Source of the DNA: Gordoniibacillus chartarius
GTDB taxonomy: Bacteria > Bacillota > Bacilli > Paenibacillales > NBRC-103111
Direction: 5' to 3'
Assembly: GCF_042432825.1 (NCBI RefSeq)
Contig: NZ_JBHLWN010000021.1
Coordinates: forward strand, 62,001-126,000
DNA length: 64,000 bases
A program made the translations under genes and the position numbers. Shown one piece after another: positions 23,971-32,783 of the stretch. Numbering within the stretch: the first letter of the stretch is position 1; every line of letters begins with the position of its first letter. The notes below the pieces were generated by a model, which was given only the letters and a program-made list of their open reading frames with translations, was not told where the DNA came from and did no database searches.

Positions 23971-25853
23971 TAGTGGTGACCCCCTTTTTTGTCCTCAAGC
24001 TCGGAAGGCTCGATATGCCAGCCGTGATCGTCGAAGATCGAGCGGCAGAACATCGCTACGATCGTCAGGAGCATGCCGGCAACTACGACGTAGTAGTTGT
24101 GGTAGATGAAGCCGTAACCGGCTATGAACAATCCGATCGACATAATAATCGGAATCAAGGACGGCGAAGGCATATGAATCGGACCGACCGGTTCCGCCGG
24201 CGTCATCTCTTTGTTGCCCGCCATCTTTTCTTTCCACAGTGCATCCAATCCGCGTACGAGCGGAGTTTGCTTGAAGTTGTACTCCGGCGCCGGGGATGGA
24301 ATCGTCCACTCCAGCGTACGTGCATCCCACGGGTCGTTGCCGGCCGTCTTCGGCTTGCGCATCGAAACGAGAATGTTAATGATAAACACAATCGTAGCTA
24401 GACCTTGCATGAACGCGCCGATCGTCGACACGAAGTTGCCTACCTCCAGATCGAAGCCCGGCATATACGTGAAGTAACGCCGCGGCAGACCCATCAGACC
24501 CAAGAAGTGCTGCGGGAAGAAAGTCAGATGGAAGCCGATAAAGAACAGCCAGAAATGCACTTTGCCAAGACCTTCGCTCAGCAGCATGCCGAACATCTTC
24601 GGCCACCAGTAATACAGGCCGGCGAAGACGGAGAAGATGAGACCGCCTACGATGACATAGTGAAAGTGTGCAACAACGAAATACGTGTCATGATACTGGA
24701 AGTCTGCTGCCGGAACGGCCAGCATAACCCCGGTTACGCCGCCCATGACGAACGTAGGAATGAATGCTGTTGCGAACAGGTTCGCTACGGTAAAGCGGAT
24801 GTTGCCGCCCCACAGTGTAAACAGCCAGTTGAAAATCTTCACGCCGGTCGGTACGGCAATCGCCATCGTTGCGATCGCGAAGATCGAGTTACCAACTGGA
24901 CCCAAGCCTGTCGTGAACATGTGGTGAACCCACACCATGAAGCCCAGGAAGCCGATCAGCACGGTTGCAAACACCATGGAGCTGTATCCGAACAGTCGCT
25001 TGCGCGAGAACGTACTGACGATTTCCGAAATAATTCCGAATGCAGGGAGAATCAGAATGTAAACTTCGGGGTGACCGAAGATCCAGAATAAGTGCTCCCA
25101 AAGTACCGAGTTACCGCCGCGGGCCGCTTCGAAGAACGCCCCGTGGAACAGACGGTCGAACATAAGCTCGATAAGAGCTACAGTAATGACCGGGAAAGCG
25201 AAACAAATAATCAGCGATGTTACAAAAACCGTCCAAGTAAACATTGGCATACGCATGTAGGTCATACCAGGCGCACGCATGTTGATGATTGTAACTAGGA
25301 AGTTAATGCCGCCGATCAGCGTACCGATACCGGCGATCTGCAGACCAAGTACGTAGAAATCTACACCGTGGAACTGTCCGGTCGGATCGATAATCGTTGA
25401 AAGCGGCGCATAGGCGGTCCAGCCTGCGTTCGGCGCTCCGCCGAGGAACCAGCTCGTGTTCAGCAGCACGCCGCCGAAGAAGAAGAGCCAGAAGCCGAGC
25501 GAGTTCAGGAACGGGAACGCAACGTCGCGCGCGCCGATCTGGAGCGGAACGACTGCGTTCATGAACGCGAACAGGAGCGGCATGGCTGCAAGGAAAATCA
25601 TCGTTGTGCCGTGCATCGTTGTTAACTGATTGAACGTATCACCGATAAACAGCTTCTGATCCGGATACATGAGCTGCGCCCGAATCAGAATGGCTTCGAG
25701 TCCGCCGACCAAGAAGAACAAACCGCCGGCAAGCAAATACAGAATGCCGATCTTCTTGTGGTCTACGGTTGTCAGCCAATCCATTAAGCCCGTGTAGCGT
25801 TTAGGCTCATGGTGCAAGGCCGCGTGCGGCGCATGGGCATGTGCGTTAGCCAA
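23970..25853 (-). CDS. ctaD: Cytochrome c oxidase subunit I (CtaD)
   Basis: 627 residues. The heme-copper oxidase core: the low-spin heme ligand region (TTMHGTTMIFLAAMP), the cross-linked His-Tyr/CuB site HPEVYILILPAFG, WVHHMFTTG, and the heme a/a3 ligands in YFVVAHFHYVI. A C-terminal extension beyond helix 12 is typical of caa3 oxidases. It pumps protons while reducing oxygen to water. Start is TTG 25853 with GGAGG 9 bases upstream; the His/Ala-rich N-terminus (ANAHAHAPHAA) precedes the first conserved segment. Confidence 0.96.
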   Translation of the reverse strand: MANAHAHAPHAALHHEPKRYTGLMDWLTTVDHKKIGILYLLAGGLFFLVGGLEAILIRAQLMYPDQKLFIGDTFNQLTTMHGTTMIFLAAMPLLFAFMNAVVPLQIGARDVAFPFLNSLGFWLFFFGGVLLNTSWFLGGAPNAGWTAYAPLSTIIDPTGQFHGVDFYVLGLQIAGIGTLIGGINFLVTIINMRAPGMTYMRMPMFTWTVFVTSLIICFAFPVITVALIELMFDRLFHGAFFEAARGGNSVLWEHLFWIFGHPEVYILILPAFGIISEIVSTFSRKRLFGYSSMVFATVLIGFLGFMVWVHHMFTTGLGPVGNSIFAIATMAIAVPTGVKIFNWLFTLWGGNIRFTVANLFATAFIPTFVMGGVTGVMLAVPAADFQYHDTYFVVAHFHYVIVGGLIFSVFAGLYYWWPKMFGMLLSEGLGKVHFWLFFIGFHLTFFPQHFLGLMGLPRRYFTYMPGFDLEVGNFVSTIGAFMQGLATIVFIINILVSMRKPKTAGNDPWDARTLEWTIPSPAPEYNFKQTPLVRGLDALWKEKMAGNKEMTPAEPVGPIHMPSPSLIPIIMSIGLFIAGYGFIYHNYYVVVAGMLLTIVAMFCRSIFDDHGWHIEPSELEDKKGGHH

Positions 25854-25891
25854 CTTCAGTTGCCTCCTTATCCGCCGTGACGGATTTTGTA

Positions 25892-26923
25892 CTATTTCAA
25901 GCTATGCAAGTATTTAGCAATCGAGTCGATTTGGGCATCGGTAAGCTTGCCGCCGAAGTTTTGTCCGAACGCCGGCATCTTATTGCCCGGCTTCTGGTCC
26001 TGCGGATTGGTAATCCATTTATGCAGGTTCTCTTCCTTCTCCGGTCCTTGATTGTCCAATATTCCCGCAATGTAAGGACGGGAAGCGAAGCCATTCAGGT
26101 TCGGTCCGAGACCCAAGCCTTGAGCGCTGACCTGGTGACAAGACATGCAGTTTTCCTTATAGAGCGTCTCGCCCTCTTTGTTCGCTGCAGCTACCGTTAC
26201 CGGCGCTTTCATCTTGTCGACCCACTTTTGGAATTCGGTTTCTTCATAAGATTGAACAGTGAAGTTCATCAAAGCGTGAGAGGCTCCGCAAAGCTCGGCG
26301 CAGCGGCCTTGGAACAGACCGATCTCATCCGCCTTCAAGTAAAGTACGTTCACCGGTCCCGTGTTCGTGTCGACTTTACCGCCGAGCGAAGGAACCCAGA
26401 ACGAGTGCTTCACATCGGTGGACGAAAGCTCGAGCGCAATGACCTTATCTTTCGGAACGACCATGTTCTGGGCGGTCACGATCCCGTAGTCCGGATAGTC
26501 AAACTGCCACCAGAACTGATGGGCCGTAACTTTGACGTGAATGGCATCCTTGTTCGCACGTTGGTCAGCGGAATGCTGGAACGTGTAGTAAACTGTCGGA
26601 ACTGCAAGAATCAACAAGAAAATAATCGGAATCGCCGTCCAGATAATCTCCAGAACGTGACTTCCTTCGACTTGCTTCGGCACCATGTTCTCCTGGCCCT
26701 TGCGCTGGCGGTACCGAACGATTACCCACAGGTAAATCGCGAATACGACAGCGACGACGATGACCATGATAGACAATGATAGCTTCATCAAGAACAACTG
26801 CTCTCTAGCGACAGGGCCTTGCGGCTGCAAAGCCGACAGTCTGTCACTGCCGCAGCCGGCGAGCAGGAACGCCATCACCGCAAACAGGGGGATCAGACGC
26901 AACAACTTTTTCACACGACTCAT
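25892..26923 (-). CDS. ctaC: Cytochrome c oxidase subunit II with fused cytochrome c domain (CtaC)
   Basis: 343 residues from ATG 26923 (the longer frame has no ribosome site). Lipoprotein signal ending LLAGC; two membrane helices; a cupredoxin domain with the CuA ligands in CAELCGASHALM; then a cytochrome c domain with heme motif CMSCH and methionine in GNKMPAFG. It accepts electrons from cytochrome c or directly from the bc complex and passes them to subunit I. First gene of the leftward cluster, transcribed from the sigma-A-like promoter at 27023-27051. Confidence 0.95.
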   Translation of the reverse strand: MSRVKKLLRLIPLFAVMAFLLAGCGSDRLSALQPQGPVAREQLFLMKLSLSIMVIVVAVVFAIYLWVIVRYRQRKGQENMVPKQVEGSHVLEIIWTAIPIIFLLILAVPTVYYTFQHSADQRANKDAIHVKVTAHQFWWQFDYPDYGIVTAQNMVVPKDKVIALELSSTDVKHSFWVPSLGGKVDTNTGPVNVLYLKADEIGLFQGRCAELCGASHALMNFTVQSYEETEFQKWVDKMKAPVTVAAANKEGETLYKENCMSCHQVSAQGLGLGPNLNGFASRPYIAGILDNQGPEKEENLHKWITNPQDQKPGNKMPAFGQNFGGKLTDAQIDSIAKYLHSLK

Positions 26924-27022
26924 TTCAGTATCAACCCCATTTAGCAAACAGTTTGTATTCCAACAAAAGCCCGAACTGCCTACAATCAGTGAAAAAACGC
27001 ATAGCCTATTCACACTCTAATA

Positions 27023-27051
27023 AATATAAATTCGCTACTGTTTTTTGTCAA
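27023..27051 (-). promoter_or_regulatory. Sigma-A-type promoter of the ctaCDEF operon
   Basis: On the minus strand a perfect -35 TTGACA (27051-27046), a 17-base spacer and -10 TATATT (27028-27023). The 5' leader to the ctaC start would be about 95 bases. The 313-base gap 26924-27236 otherwise holds only the divergent promoter region of the spore lipoprotein gene. Confidence 0.75.
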
Positions 27052-27236
27052 TGAATCTGGAACAGTTCACAAATTGTTCTCAAAGTTGTCAAATCGCTGT
27101 TGTTGCGCGGTTTTTCTCCCCTTCAAGTTTTCCATTATCCGGTTCGATTATGCATGAAACCCACACCGAAAAGCGCATAAATCCGTTCGAAAATCAAATC
27201 CTATCCATAGGTGATCGGAAGGGAGAGCATAGGGTG

Positions 27237-27926
27237 ATGAGGATAAAAACTTGGGCATGGCTCATGCCGGCCGTACTGGCTGCCGGGCTTGTCGGATGCT
27301 CGCGGCAGGGCAACTATACCGACGACTCGGCAATCAACAACTATTCGGCGCACCGCGGCGCTCAGACAAGCGACACGACTCGAGCTTATCAGACACAGCA
27401 GCTGTACGGTAATGTGATCCATGATAACGCGCATTTGTATTATAACCAATATTTAACCGATCAAATCGCCGGGATGTACGGAATCAGCACCGCCATCGTC
27501 ATGACGACGGATAAATACGCGTACGTCGCCGTCATGCTCGATAACAGCGGCATCGGCACGCATGGCGGAGACAGCCGCCTGGAGGTGAACAACGCCGGTA
27601 CCGTGCGGGGCTTGTACAATGTGTACTCCACGCAAAACGACGGCGCGAGCTCGAACAACGTCGCAAACGGCGTGAACAGCTACTATACCGTATCCAATCA
27701 TAACGACCTGTCCCACGGCATTAAGCAGAAAATCGCCCAAAAGATCCGTTATCTGCAGCCGTCGATTCTGGACGTGTACATTTCGGCAAACCGGGACTTC
27801 ATCAATTCAATGAACAACCTGGCTCAGGAAAGCTGGAAGGGCAAGCCTCTCGATCCGTATGTGGGCGACTTTAACCGCATCGTTACGAATGTATTCGGCA
27901 CCGGGCAGTGGACGATGAACGAATAA
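27237..27926 (+). CDS. YhcN/YlaJ-like sporulation lipoprotein
   Basis: 229 residues from ATG 27237. Signal peptide with lipobox GLVGC, then a polar Asn/Tyr/Ser/Thr-rich region and the sequence DQIAGMYGISTAIVMTTDKYAYVAVML, the core of the YhcN/YlaJ family of spore membrane lipoproteins. The C-terminal half keeps the family pattern (LSHGIKQKIAQKIRYLQPSILDVYISANRDFINSMN). In B. subtilis relatives are expressed in the forespore and sit in the inner spore membrane. AAGGGAG about 11 bases upstream supports the start. No sporulation promoter could be assigned with confidence. Confidence 0.82.
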   Translation: MRIKTWAWLMPAVLAAGLVGCSRQGNYTDDSAINNYSAHRGAQTSDTTRAYQTQQLYGNVIHDNAHLYYNQYLTDQIAGMYGISTAIVMTTDKYAYVAVMLDNSGIGTHGGDSRLEVNNAGTVRGLYNVYSTQNDGASSNNVANGVNSYYTVSNHNDLSHGIKQKIAQKIRYLQPSILDVYISANRDFINSMNNLAQESWKGKPLDPYVGDFNRIVTNVFGTGQWTMNE

Positions 27927-28052
27927 GATGAAGCAGCGCATCGACGGCGGGCGCCATGCAGGCGTCCGTTTTCACTGTGCGGCTCGATTCCGGCAGCATT
28001 TTCCTTTACAATGGAAGTCTGATACATAATGAGTACGGCATGAAGGGATGCG

Positions 28053-29405
28053 ATGTATATAATGAAGAACACAACGAAAACGGGGTTTGCGGCGCTCGGC
28101 ATACGCGAGGAGCTGATCAACCTGCTGCGCAAGCAAGGCATCAACGAGCCGATGCCGATTCAATCCGAGGCGATTCCGAAGCTGCTCAGCGGGCGGGACG
28201 TCATTGCTCAGGCGCAAACCGGCTCCGGGAAAACGCTGGCGTACGTGCTCCCGATGCTGGAGACGCTGCAGCCGGGCAAAATGCATGTGCAGGGGCTTGT
28301 GCTCTCGCCTTCCCGCGAGCTGGCCGCACAAATAACGGAAGAGCTCGAGCGATTGGCTCCGGCCGTCGGCGCAACGGTCATGTCCGTGTACGGCGGCAAA
28401 GACGTCGACCGTCAGCTCGGCAAGCTGAAGGACGGCGTGCAGCTGATCGTGGCGACTCCCGGCCGGCTGCTCGATCATTTGAAGCGCGGCTCCGTGCTGC
28501 TGAACAAGGTGAGCATGGTCGTCATCGATGAAGCGGATCAAATGCTGCAGTTCGGCTTTCTTGAGGAAGTCGAGGAGGTGCTGCGGCAGACGAATTCCCG
28601 GCGCCAGACGCTGCTCTTCTCGGCGACGCTGCCGCAGCCGGTGCGCCATCTCGCCCGCGAATATATGAAGTCGCCGGAGGAGCTGCTGCTGCAGTCCCGT
28701 TCGGCCCCGGCCAAGGAGATCAAGCAGGAACTGGTCAAGGTTGCCGACGATGAGGCCAAGGTGAATAAGCTGGTCGATCTGATTGGCGAGCACAATCCGT
28801 ATTTGGCGCTCGTATTCTGCCATACGAAGCAGCGCGTTATCGAGCTGACCGATGCGCTGAAGGAACGCGGCGTCGACGTCGACGAGCTGCACGGCGACTT
28901 GTCGCAGGCGAAGCGCGAGCAGGCGATGCGCCGGTTCCGCGAAGCGAAGGTGCAGGTGCTGGTGGCGACGGACCTGGCGGCGCGGGGGCTGGACGTGGAA
29001 GGCGTAACGCACGTCTACAATTATGATATACCGCACGATGCGGCGACGTACGTTCACCGGATCGGGCGGACCGGCCGGGCGGGCGAGACGGGGCTGGCGA
29101 CGACGTTCGCCACGCCGCGCGATCAGCGCTATGTGGAGCTGATCGGAAGCGCGCTGCGCGGCGGCGCATGGCGCAGCGGCGCCGGCGCGGGAGGCGCCCG
29201 TGCGCGCGGCGCGGCGGGCGCAGGCAGGCCGCGTGCCGCAGGCCGCGGCCGGGCAGCCCCGGGCGGCGCCCGCTCGGCGGCGCCGGGAGGCCGTGCGCCC
29301 CGGTCCGCAGGACGGGGCGCGGCAGGGCCCCGCAGCGGCGGGGCCCAGGGCGGCGGAGCCCGCGGCGGCGGCCGCGGGGGGCGCGGCAGCGGGCGCGGAC
29401 GGTAA
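28053..29405 (+). CDS. DEAD-box ATP-dependent RNA helicase with very GC-rich Gly/Arg/Ala tail
   Basis: 450 residues. The full set of motifs in order: Q motif (MPIQSEAI), I AQTGSGKT, Ia SPSRELAAQ, Ib ATPGRLLDH, II DEAD, III SAT, IV LVFCHTK, V TDLAARGLDV, VI HRIGRTGRAG. The core ends near residue 365; the last 80 residues are almost only Gly, Ala, Arg, Pro and Ser, a cationic, disordered tail. Most like CshA/CshB-type cold and RNA-turnover helicases. AGGG before ATG 28053 supports the start; a second ATG at 28062 is possible. A perfect terminator follows at 29451. Confidence 0.93.
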   Translation: MYIMKNTTKTGFAALGIREELINLLRKQGINEPMPIQSEAIPKLLSGRDVIAQAQTGSGKTLAYVLPMLETLQPGKMHVQGLVLSPSRELAAQITEELERLAPAVGATVMSVYGGKDVDRQLGKLKDGVQLIVATPGRLLDHLKRGSVLLNKVSMVVIDEADQMLQFGFLEEVEEVLRQTNSRRQTLLFSATLPQPVRHLAREYMKSPEELLLQSRSAPAKEIKQELVKVADDEAKVNKLVDLIGEHNPYLALVFCHTKQRVIELTDALKERGVDVDELHGDLSQAKREQAMRRFREAKVQVLVATDLAARGLDVEGVTHVYNYDIPHDAATYVHRIGRTGRAGETGLATTFATPRDQRYVELIGSALRGGAWRSGAGAGGARARGAAGAGRPRAAGRGRAAPGGARSAAPGGRAPRSAGRGAAGPRSGGAQGGGARGGGRGGRGSGRGR

Positions 29406-29450
29406 CGTCCGCCCTCTCCATTCGTTCAAACAGATGCACTATATAATAGA

Positions 29451-29497
29451 AGCAAAAAATTCGGACAATTCGCGGAAGAGGGTCCGAATTTTTTGCT
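29451..29497. terminator. Strong intrinsic terminator after the helicase gene
   Basis: A perfect 16-bp stem (AGCAAAAAATTCGGAC and its complement) with a 15-base loop. The stem itself contains the T tract on both strands, so it is bidirectional. The remaining gap to 29741 holds an AT-rich TGTGGTAAAATA element, a possible -10 region for the guanylate-kinase-like gene. Confidence 0.9.
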
Positions 29498-29741
29498 GTC
29501 GGACAAGGACCGCTTCCGTCCGGCTTGGAAGCAGGAACATTTTAGCATAATCACCCGCATATTCGGGCATCCTCTTAGCCGGGTTGACCAAAATCGTCAC
29601 GATCTTCACTGATATCGACACGATTCGCCGTAGAGCAAACGTTTTAACTTGTGGTAAAATAAAACAATCCACCGTTGTCGCGATAAGGTAACCGCATTCA
29701 TGCGGAAGCGTCCCCCAATTCCACTTACAGGAGGTAGGCTT

Positions 29742-30332
29742 ATGTACGAACTGAAAGAGAAAGAAATGATATTCGTATTCACAGGACCGAATGGAGCCGG
29801 TCGCCGTACGGTTGCGGAGATGTCCGGTTCGACGCTCGGGATCAAGCAGGTCATTTCGTATACAACCCGCCCGCCTCGTGCGAACGAAGTGGATGGCCAG
29901 GACTATCATTTTCTGAATCCGGCGCAGTTTTTCCAGGCCCAGCAGAGCGGGGAGTTTCTCGAGATTACGGAGATCGACGGCAACCTGTACGGCATTAAGC
30001 ACAGCGACATCGAGAAGAAGTTTCAGCAGCAGAAGGGCTCCTTATATTTGATTCTGAACAGTCATGGCGCGCAGCACCTGAAGGATGCGTACGGAGAACA
30101 TGTCGTTCGGATTTTTATTTATGCGGATCGCAACCTCGTGGCCAAGCGTCTGCACGACAGCGGTTTCAGCGAAGAGGAAATCGCCCGTCAGCTGTCCCAC
30201 TATGATGAGGAGATGGCGTACCGCAGCAAGTGCGAGCATGCCTTCGAAAATATCGATCTGGCGCATACGGTGTTCGATTTGACCAAAGCGCTCGACAGCT
30301 ACTTGCAGCGCAACCTGCTGGAGCTTGATTGA
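29742..30332 (+). CDS. Guanylate kinase-like protein with altered P-loop
   Basis: 196 residues of the guanylate kinase fold: P-loop region FTGPNGAGRRTV (about 13-24), GMP-binding SYTTRPPRANEVDGQDYHF, FLEITEIDGNLYGI, a lid region RLHDSGFSEEEIARQL and a C-terminal helix. The invariant P-loop Lys is replaced by Arg (GxxGxGRRT instead of GKGT), which would weaken ATP binding. The typical bacterial enzyme is about 205 residues. It stands alone, not in the usual gmk/rpoZ neighbourhood, so it is probably a second, specialised paralogue. AGGAGG before ATG 29742 fixes the start. Confidence 0.83.
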   Translation: MYELKEKEMIFVFTGPNGAGRRTVAEMSGSTLGIKQVISYTTRPPRANEVDGQDYHFLNPAQFFQAQQSGEFLEITEIDGNLYGIKHSDIEKKFQQQKGSLYLILNSHGAQHLKDAYGEHVVRIFIYADRNLVAKRLHDSGFSEEEIARQLSHYDEEMAYRSKCEHAFENIDLAHTVFDLTKALDSYLQRNLLELD

Positions 30333-30363
30333 GCACCGCCAACATGTAAAATGCTGACCTTAC

Positions 30364-30400
30364 AGCAGCTGCGGCTCTTCCGGGAGCCGGGGCTGCTTTT
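30364..30400 (+). terminator. Intrinsic terminator after the guanylate-kinase-like gene
   Basis: AGCAGC/GCTGCT with inner GGCTC/GAGCC, followed by TTTT. Confidence 0.75.
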
Positions 30401-30449
30401 GTGTTCATTTCGGACCACAGGGTCCTGCCCGTAAAGGAGTCAACCAATC

Positions 30450-31616
30450 ATGAAACTCATATCGATCGAACCGACCCCGAGCCCGAACTCGATGAAGCTC
30501 AATCTCGACGAGTCGCTTCCGCCTCACGAGCGCCGCACGTATACGGCCGAACAGGCGTCTTCCGCTCCCGAGTACGCCCAGCGCCTGCTGGCGATTCCGG
30601 GAGTGCGGAGCCTGTATCATGCGGCGGATTTTATCGCGCTGGACCGGACGCCGAAAGGCGATTGGCAGGCGATTCTCAGCGCGGCTCGCGCAGTGCTGGG
30701 CGAAGCGCCCGGTGCGGCGCCCGCCTCTCCGGAAGCGGCCTCCCCCGGCAATGCGGCCGGCGAAACGGACGGAGCGTTCGGCGAAGTGACGGTGCTGCTG
30801 CAAACGTTCCGCGGCATTCCGCTGCAGGTGCGCGCGCAGGCCGGAGGTCAAGAAGCCCGCGTCTCCATGCCGGAGCGCTTCACGAATGCGGCGATCGAAG
30901 CCGGCAAAGCGGCGCCCAATCTGATCAAGGAGCGTCAGCTCCAGGAGCTCGGCGTCCGCTACGGCGACCTGCAGGACGTGCTCGCCGAGATCGTCCAGGA
31001 GCAGGACGCCTCGTACTCCGATGAACGGCTGCAGCAGCTCGTCGCCGCTTCGTACGCAGCCGCGGCCGATAGCAGCGCCGCTTCGCCGGGCGTAACGCCT
31101 CCGCCGCAATCGGATACCGGGCTCGCCGAGCAGCTCCGCTCGCCGGACTGGAAGGAACGCTACGCCGCGATGCAGCGCATTCAGCCGTCGCTGGAGACGC
31201 TCCCGCTGCTGGCCGGGCTGCTGGATGACGAGAATGCCTCGGTGCGACGTCTAGCCGTCGTTTATATCGGCGACATTCGCGAGCCGGAGGCGCTGCCGCA
31301 CCTGTTCCGCGCTCTGCGCGACCGCACGCCGTCCGTGCGCCGGACGGCCGGCGACACGCTGTCCGATATCGGCGATCCGGCGGCCATCCCGGCGATGATC
31401 GACGCGCTGCGCGATGACAATAAGCTGGTGCGCTGGCGCGCCGCCCGCTTCCTGTATGAGGTCGGCGATGCGACCGCGATCCCGGCGCTGCGCGAAGCGG
31501 CGAACGATACCGAGTTTGAGATTCGGATGCAGGCGAATTTGGCGCTCGAGCGCATCGAAGGCGGCCGCGCCGCCGAAGGCTCGGTTTGGCAGCAAATGAC
31601 CCGGCGCAACGACTAA
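30450..31616 (+). CDS. CvfC/YpgR-like protein: Nfu N-terminal-type domain plus HEAT repeats
   Basis: 388 residues. Residues 1-85 match the N-terminal domain of Nfu/NifU scaffolds (ISIEPTPSPNSMKLNLD, IPGVRSLYHAADFIALDR) without the C-terminal CxxC iron-sulfur part. After an Ala/Pro linker (90-105), residues 110-220 include QTFRGIPLQVR and LIKERQLQELGVRYGDLQ, the conserved virulence factor C segment. Residues 235-380 are five HEAT-like repeats (LLDDENASVRRLAVVYIGDI; ALRDRTPSVRRTAGDTLSDI; ALRDDNKLVRWRAARFLYEV). The family was described as a virulence regulator in Staphylococcus aureus; biochemical function is unknown. It probably scaffolds proteins. The aminopeptidase gene follows after 27 bases. 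Confidence 0.82.
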   Translation: MKLISIEPTPSPNSMKLNLDESLPPHERRTYTAEQASSAPEYAQRLLAIPGVRSLYHAADFIALDRTPKGDWQAILSAARAVLGEAPGAAPASPEAASPGNAAGETDGAFGEVTVLLQTFRGIPLQVRAQAGGQEARVSMPERFTNAAIEAGKAAPNLIKERQLQELGVRYGDLQDVLAEIVQEQDASYSDERLQQLVAASYAAAADSSAASPGVTPPPQSDTGLAEQLRSPDWKERYAAMQRIQPSLETLPLLAGLLDDENASVRRLAVVYIGDIREPEALPHLFRALRDRTPSVRRTAGDTLSDIGDPAAIPAMIDALRDDNKLVRWRAARFLYEVGDATAIPALREAANDTEFEIRMQANLALERIEGGRAAEGSVWQQMTRRND

Positions 31617-31643
31617 TATTGACCTAAGAGAGGATGTTCGCTT

Positions 31644-32762
31644 ATGCACGACTCCCGTCTAACGAAGCTCGCCGAGCTGATCGCTTCTTATTCTATCGAC
31701 GTTCAGCCCGGGGACAATGTCTGGATCGATAACAGCGTCTCCGACCCGTCGCTGGCGATCGAGCTGATGCGCGCCATTTCCGCCCGCGGCGGCAAGCCTT
31801 ATGTAAAGAACGTCAACCAGCGCATCCTGCGGCAGTTCCTTATCACGGCAACGGAAGACCAAATTCGCACGCTGGCCGACAACGACCTCGCCTTTATGAA
31901 GCAGATGCAGGGTTACGTTTCGCTGGCCGGCAGCGACAACATTTCCGAGCTGTCCGACGTACCGGCCGACCGGATGCAGCTGTACCGCAAGCTGCACACG
32001 AAGCCGGTGCACTTCGACCAGCGCTTGGAGCATACGAAATGGACGCTGCTTCGCTACCCGAACGCCTCGATGGCCCAGCTCGCGAACATGAGCACCGAAG
32101 GGTTCGAGCAGTTTTATTTTGACGTGTGCACGATGGATTATGCCCGTATGAACCGCGCCATGGACCCGCTCAAAGCGCTCATGGACCGCACCGACATGGT
32201 GCGCATTACCGGCCCGGGTACGGACTTGTCGTTCTCGATCCGCGGCATCGGCTCCGTCAAGTGCGCCGGCGACCGCAACTTGCCGGACGGCGAAGTATTC
32301 ACCGCCCCGGTACGCGATTCGGTGAACGGCTTCATCACCTACAACACCCCTTCTCCGTACGGCGGCTACGTCTACGACAACGTTCGGCTGGAATTTGCCG
32401 ACGGCCGGATTACGAACGCGACGGCGGCGGCGAATGTCGACGGCTTGAACCAAATTTTCGATACGGATGAAGGCGCCCGTTATGTCGGAGAGTTTGCGAT
32501 TGGCGTCAATCCATATATAATGAATCCACTGAAGGATATCCTGTTCGATGAGAAAATCGCAGGCTCGTTCCATTTTACGCCCGGCAGCTGCATTCCATCC
32601 ACACCGAACGGCAACTCCTCCTCCGTACATTGGGATTTGGTCAATATTCAGCGTCCCGAGTACGGCGGCGGCGAAATTTGGTTTGACGGCGTTCTGATCC
32701 GCAAAGACGGCTTGTTCGTCGTGCCGGAGCTGGAGCAGCTGAACCCGGAGCATTTGAAATAA
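31644..32762 (+). CDS. Aminopeptidase, peptidase family M29
   Basis: 372 residues of the thermophilic-type metallo-aminopeptidase family, which removes N-terminal residues with two divalent metals. Metal ligands are visible in order: DGEVFTAPV, YVGEFAIGVNP, DEKIAGSFHFTPG and SSVHWDLV, with GVLIRKDGLFV at the end. It is somewhat shorter than the usual 400-410. An AGAGAGG site precedes the ATG by about 7 bases. Cytoplasmic. It may share a transcript with the CvfC-like gene. Confidence 0.9.
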   Translation: MHDSRLTKLAELIASYSIDVQPGDNVWIDNSVSDPSLAIELMRAISARGGKPYVKNVNQRILRQFLITATEDQIRTLADNDLAFMKQMQGYVSLAGSDNISELSDVPADRMQLYRKLHTKPVHFDQRLEHTKWTLLRYPNASMAQLANMSTEGFEQFYFDVCTMDYARMNRAMDPLKALMDRTDMVRITGPGTDLSFSIRGIGSVKCAGDRNLPDGEVFTAPVRDSVNGFITYNTPSPYGGYVYDNVRLEFADGRITNATAAANVDGLNQIFDTDEGARYVGEFAIGVNPYIMNPLKDILFDEKIAGSFHFTPGSCIPSTPNGNSSSVHWDLVNIQRPEYGGGEIWFDGVLIRKDGLFVVPELEQLNPEHLK

Positions 32763-32783
32763 GGTACAGGAGAATTAGCAACC

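Noticed and set aside
27972..29429. A 485-residue leftward open frame
   Set aside because: Antisense of the helicase, kept open by high GC.
29439..30002. A 187-residue leftward frame
   Set aside because: Overlaps a strong terminator and the guanylate-kinase-like gene; no similarity seen.
31659..32753. A 364-residue leftward open frame
   Set aside because: Antisense of the M29 aminopeptidase; no family pattern.
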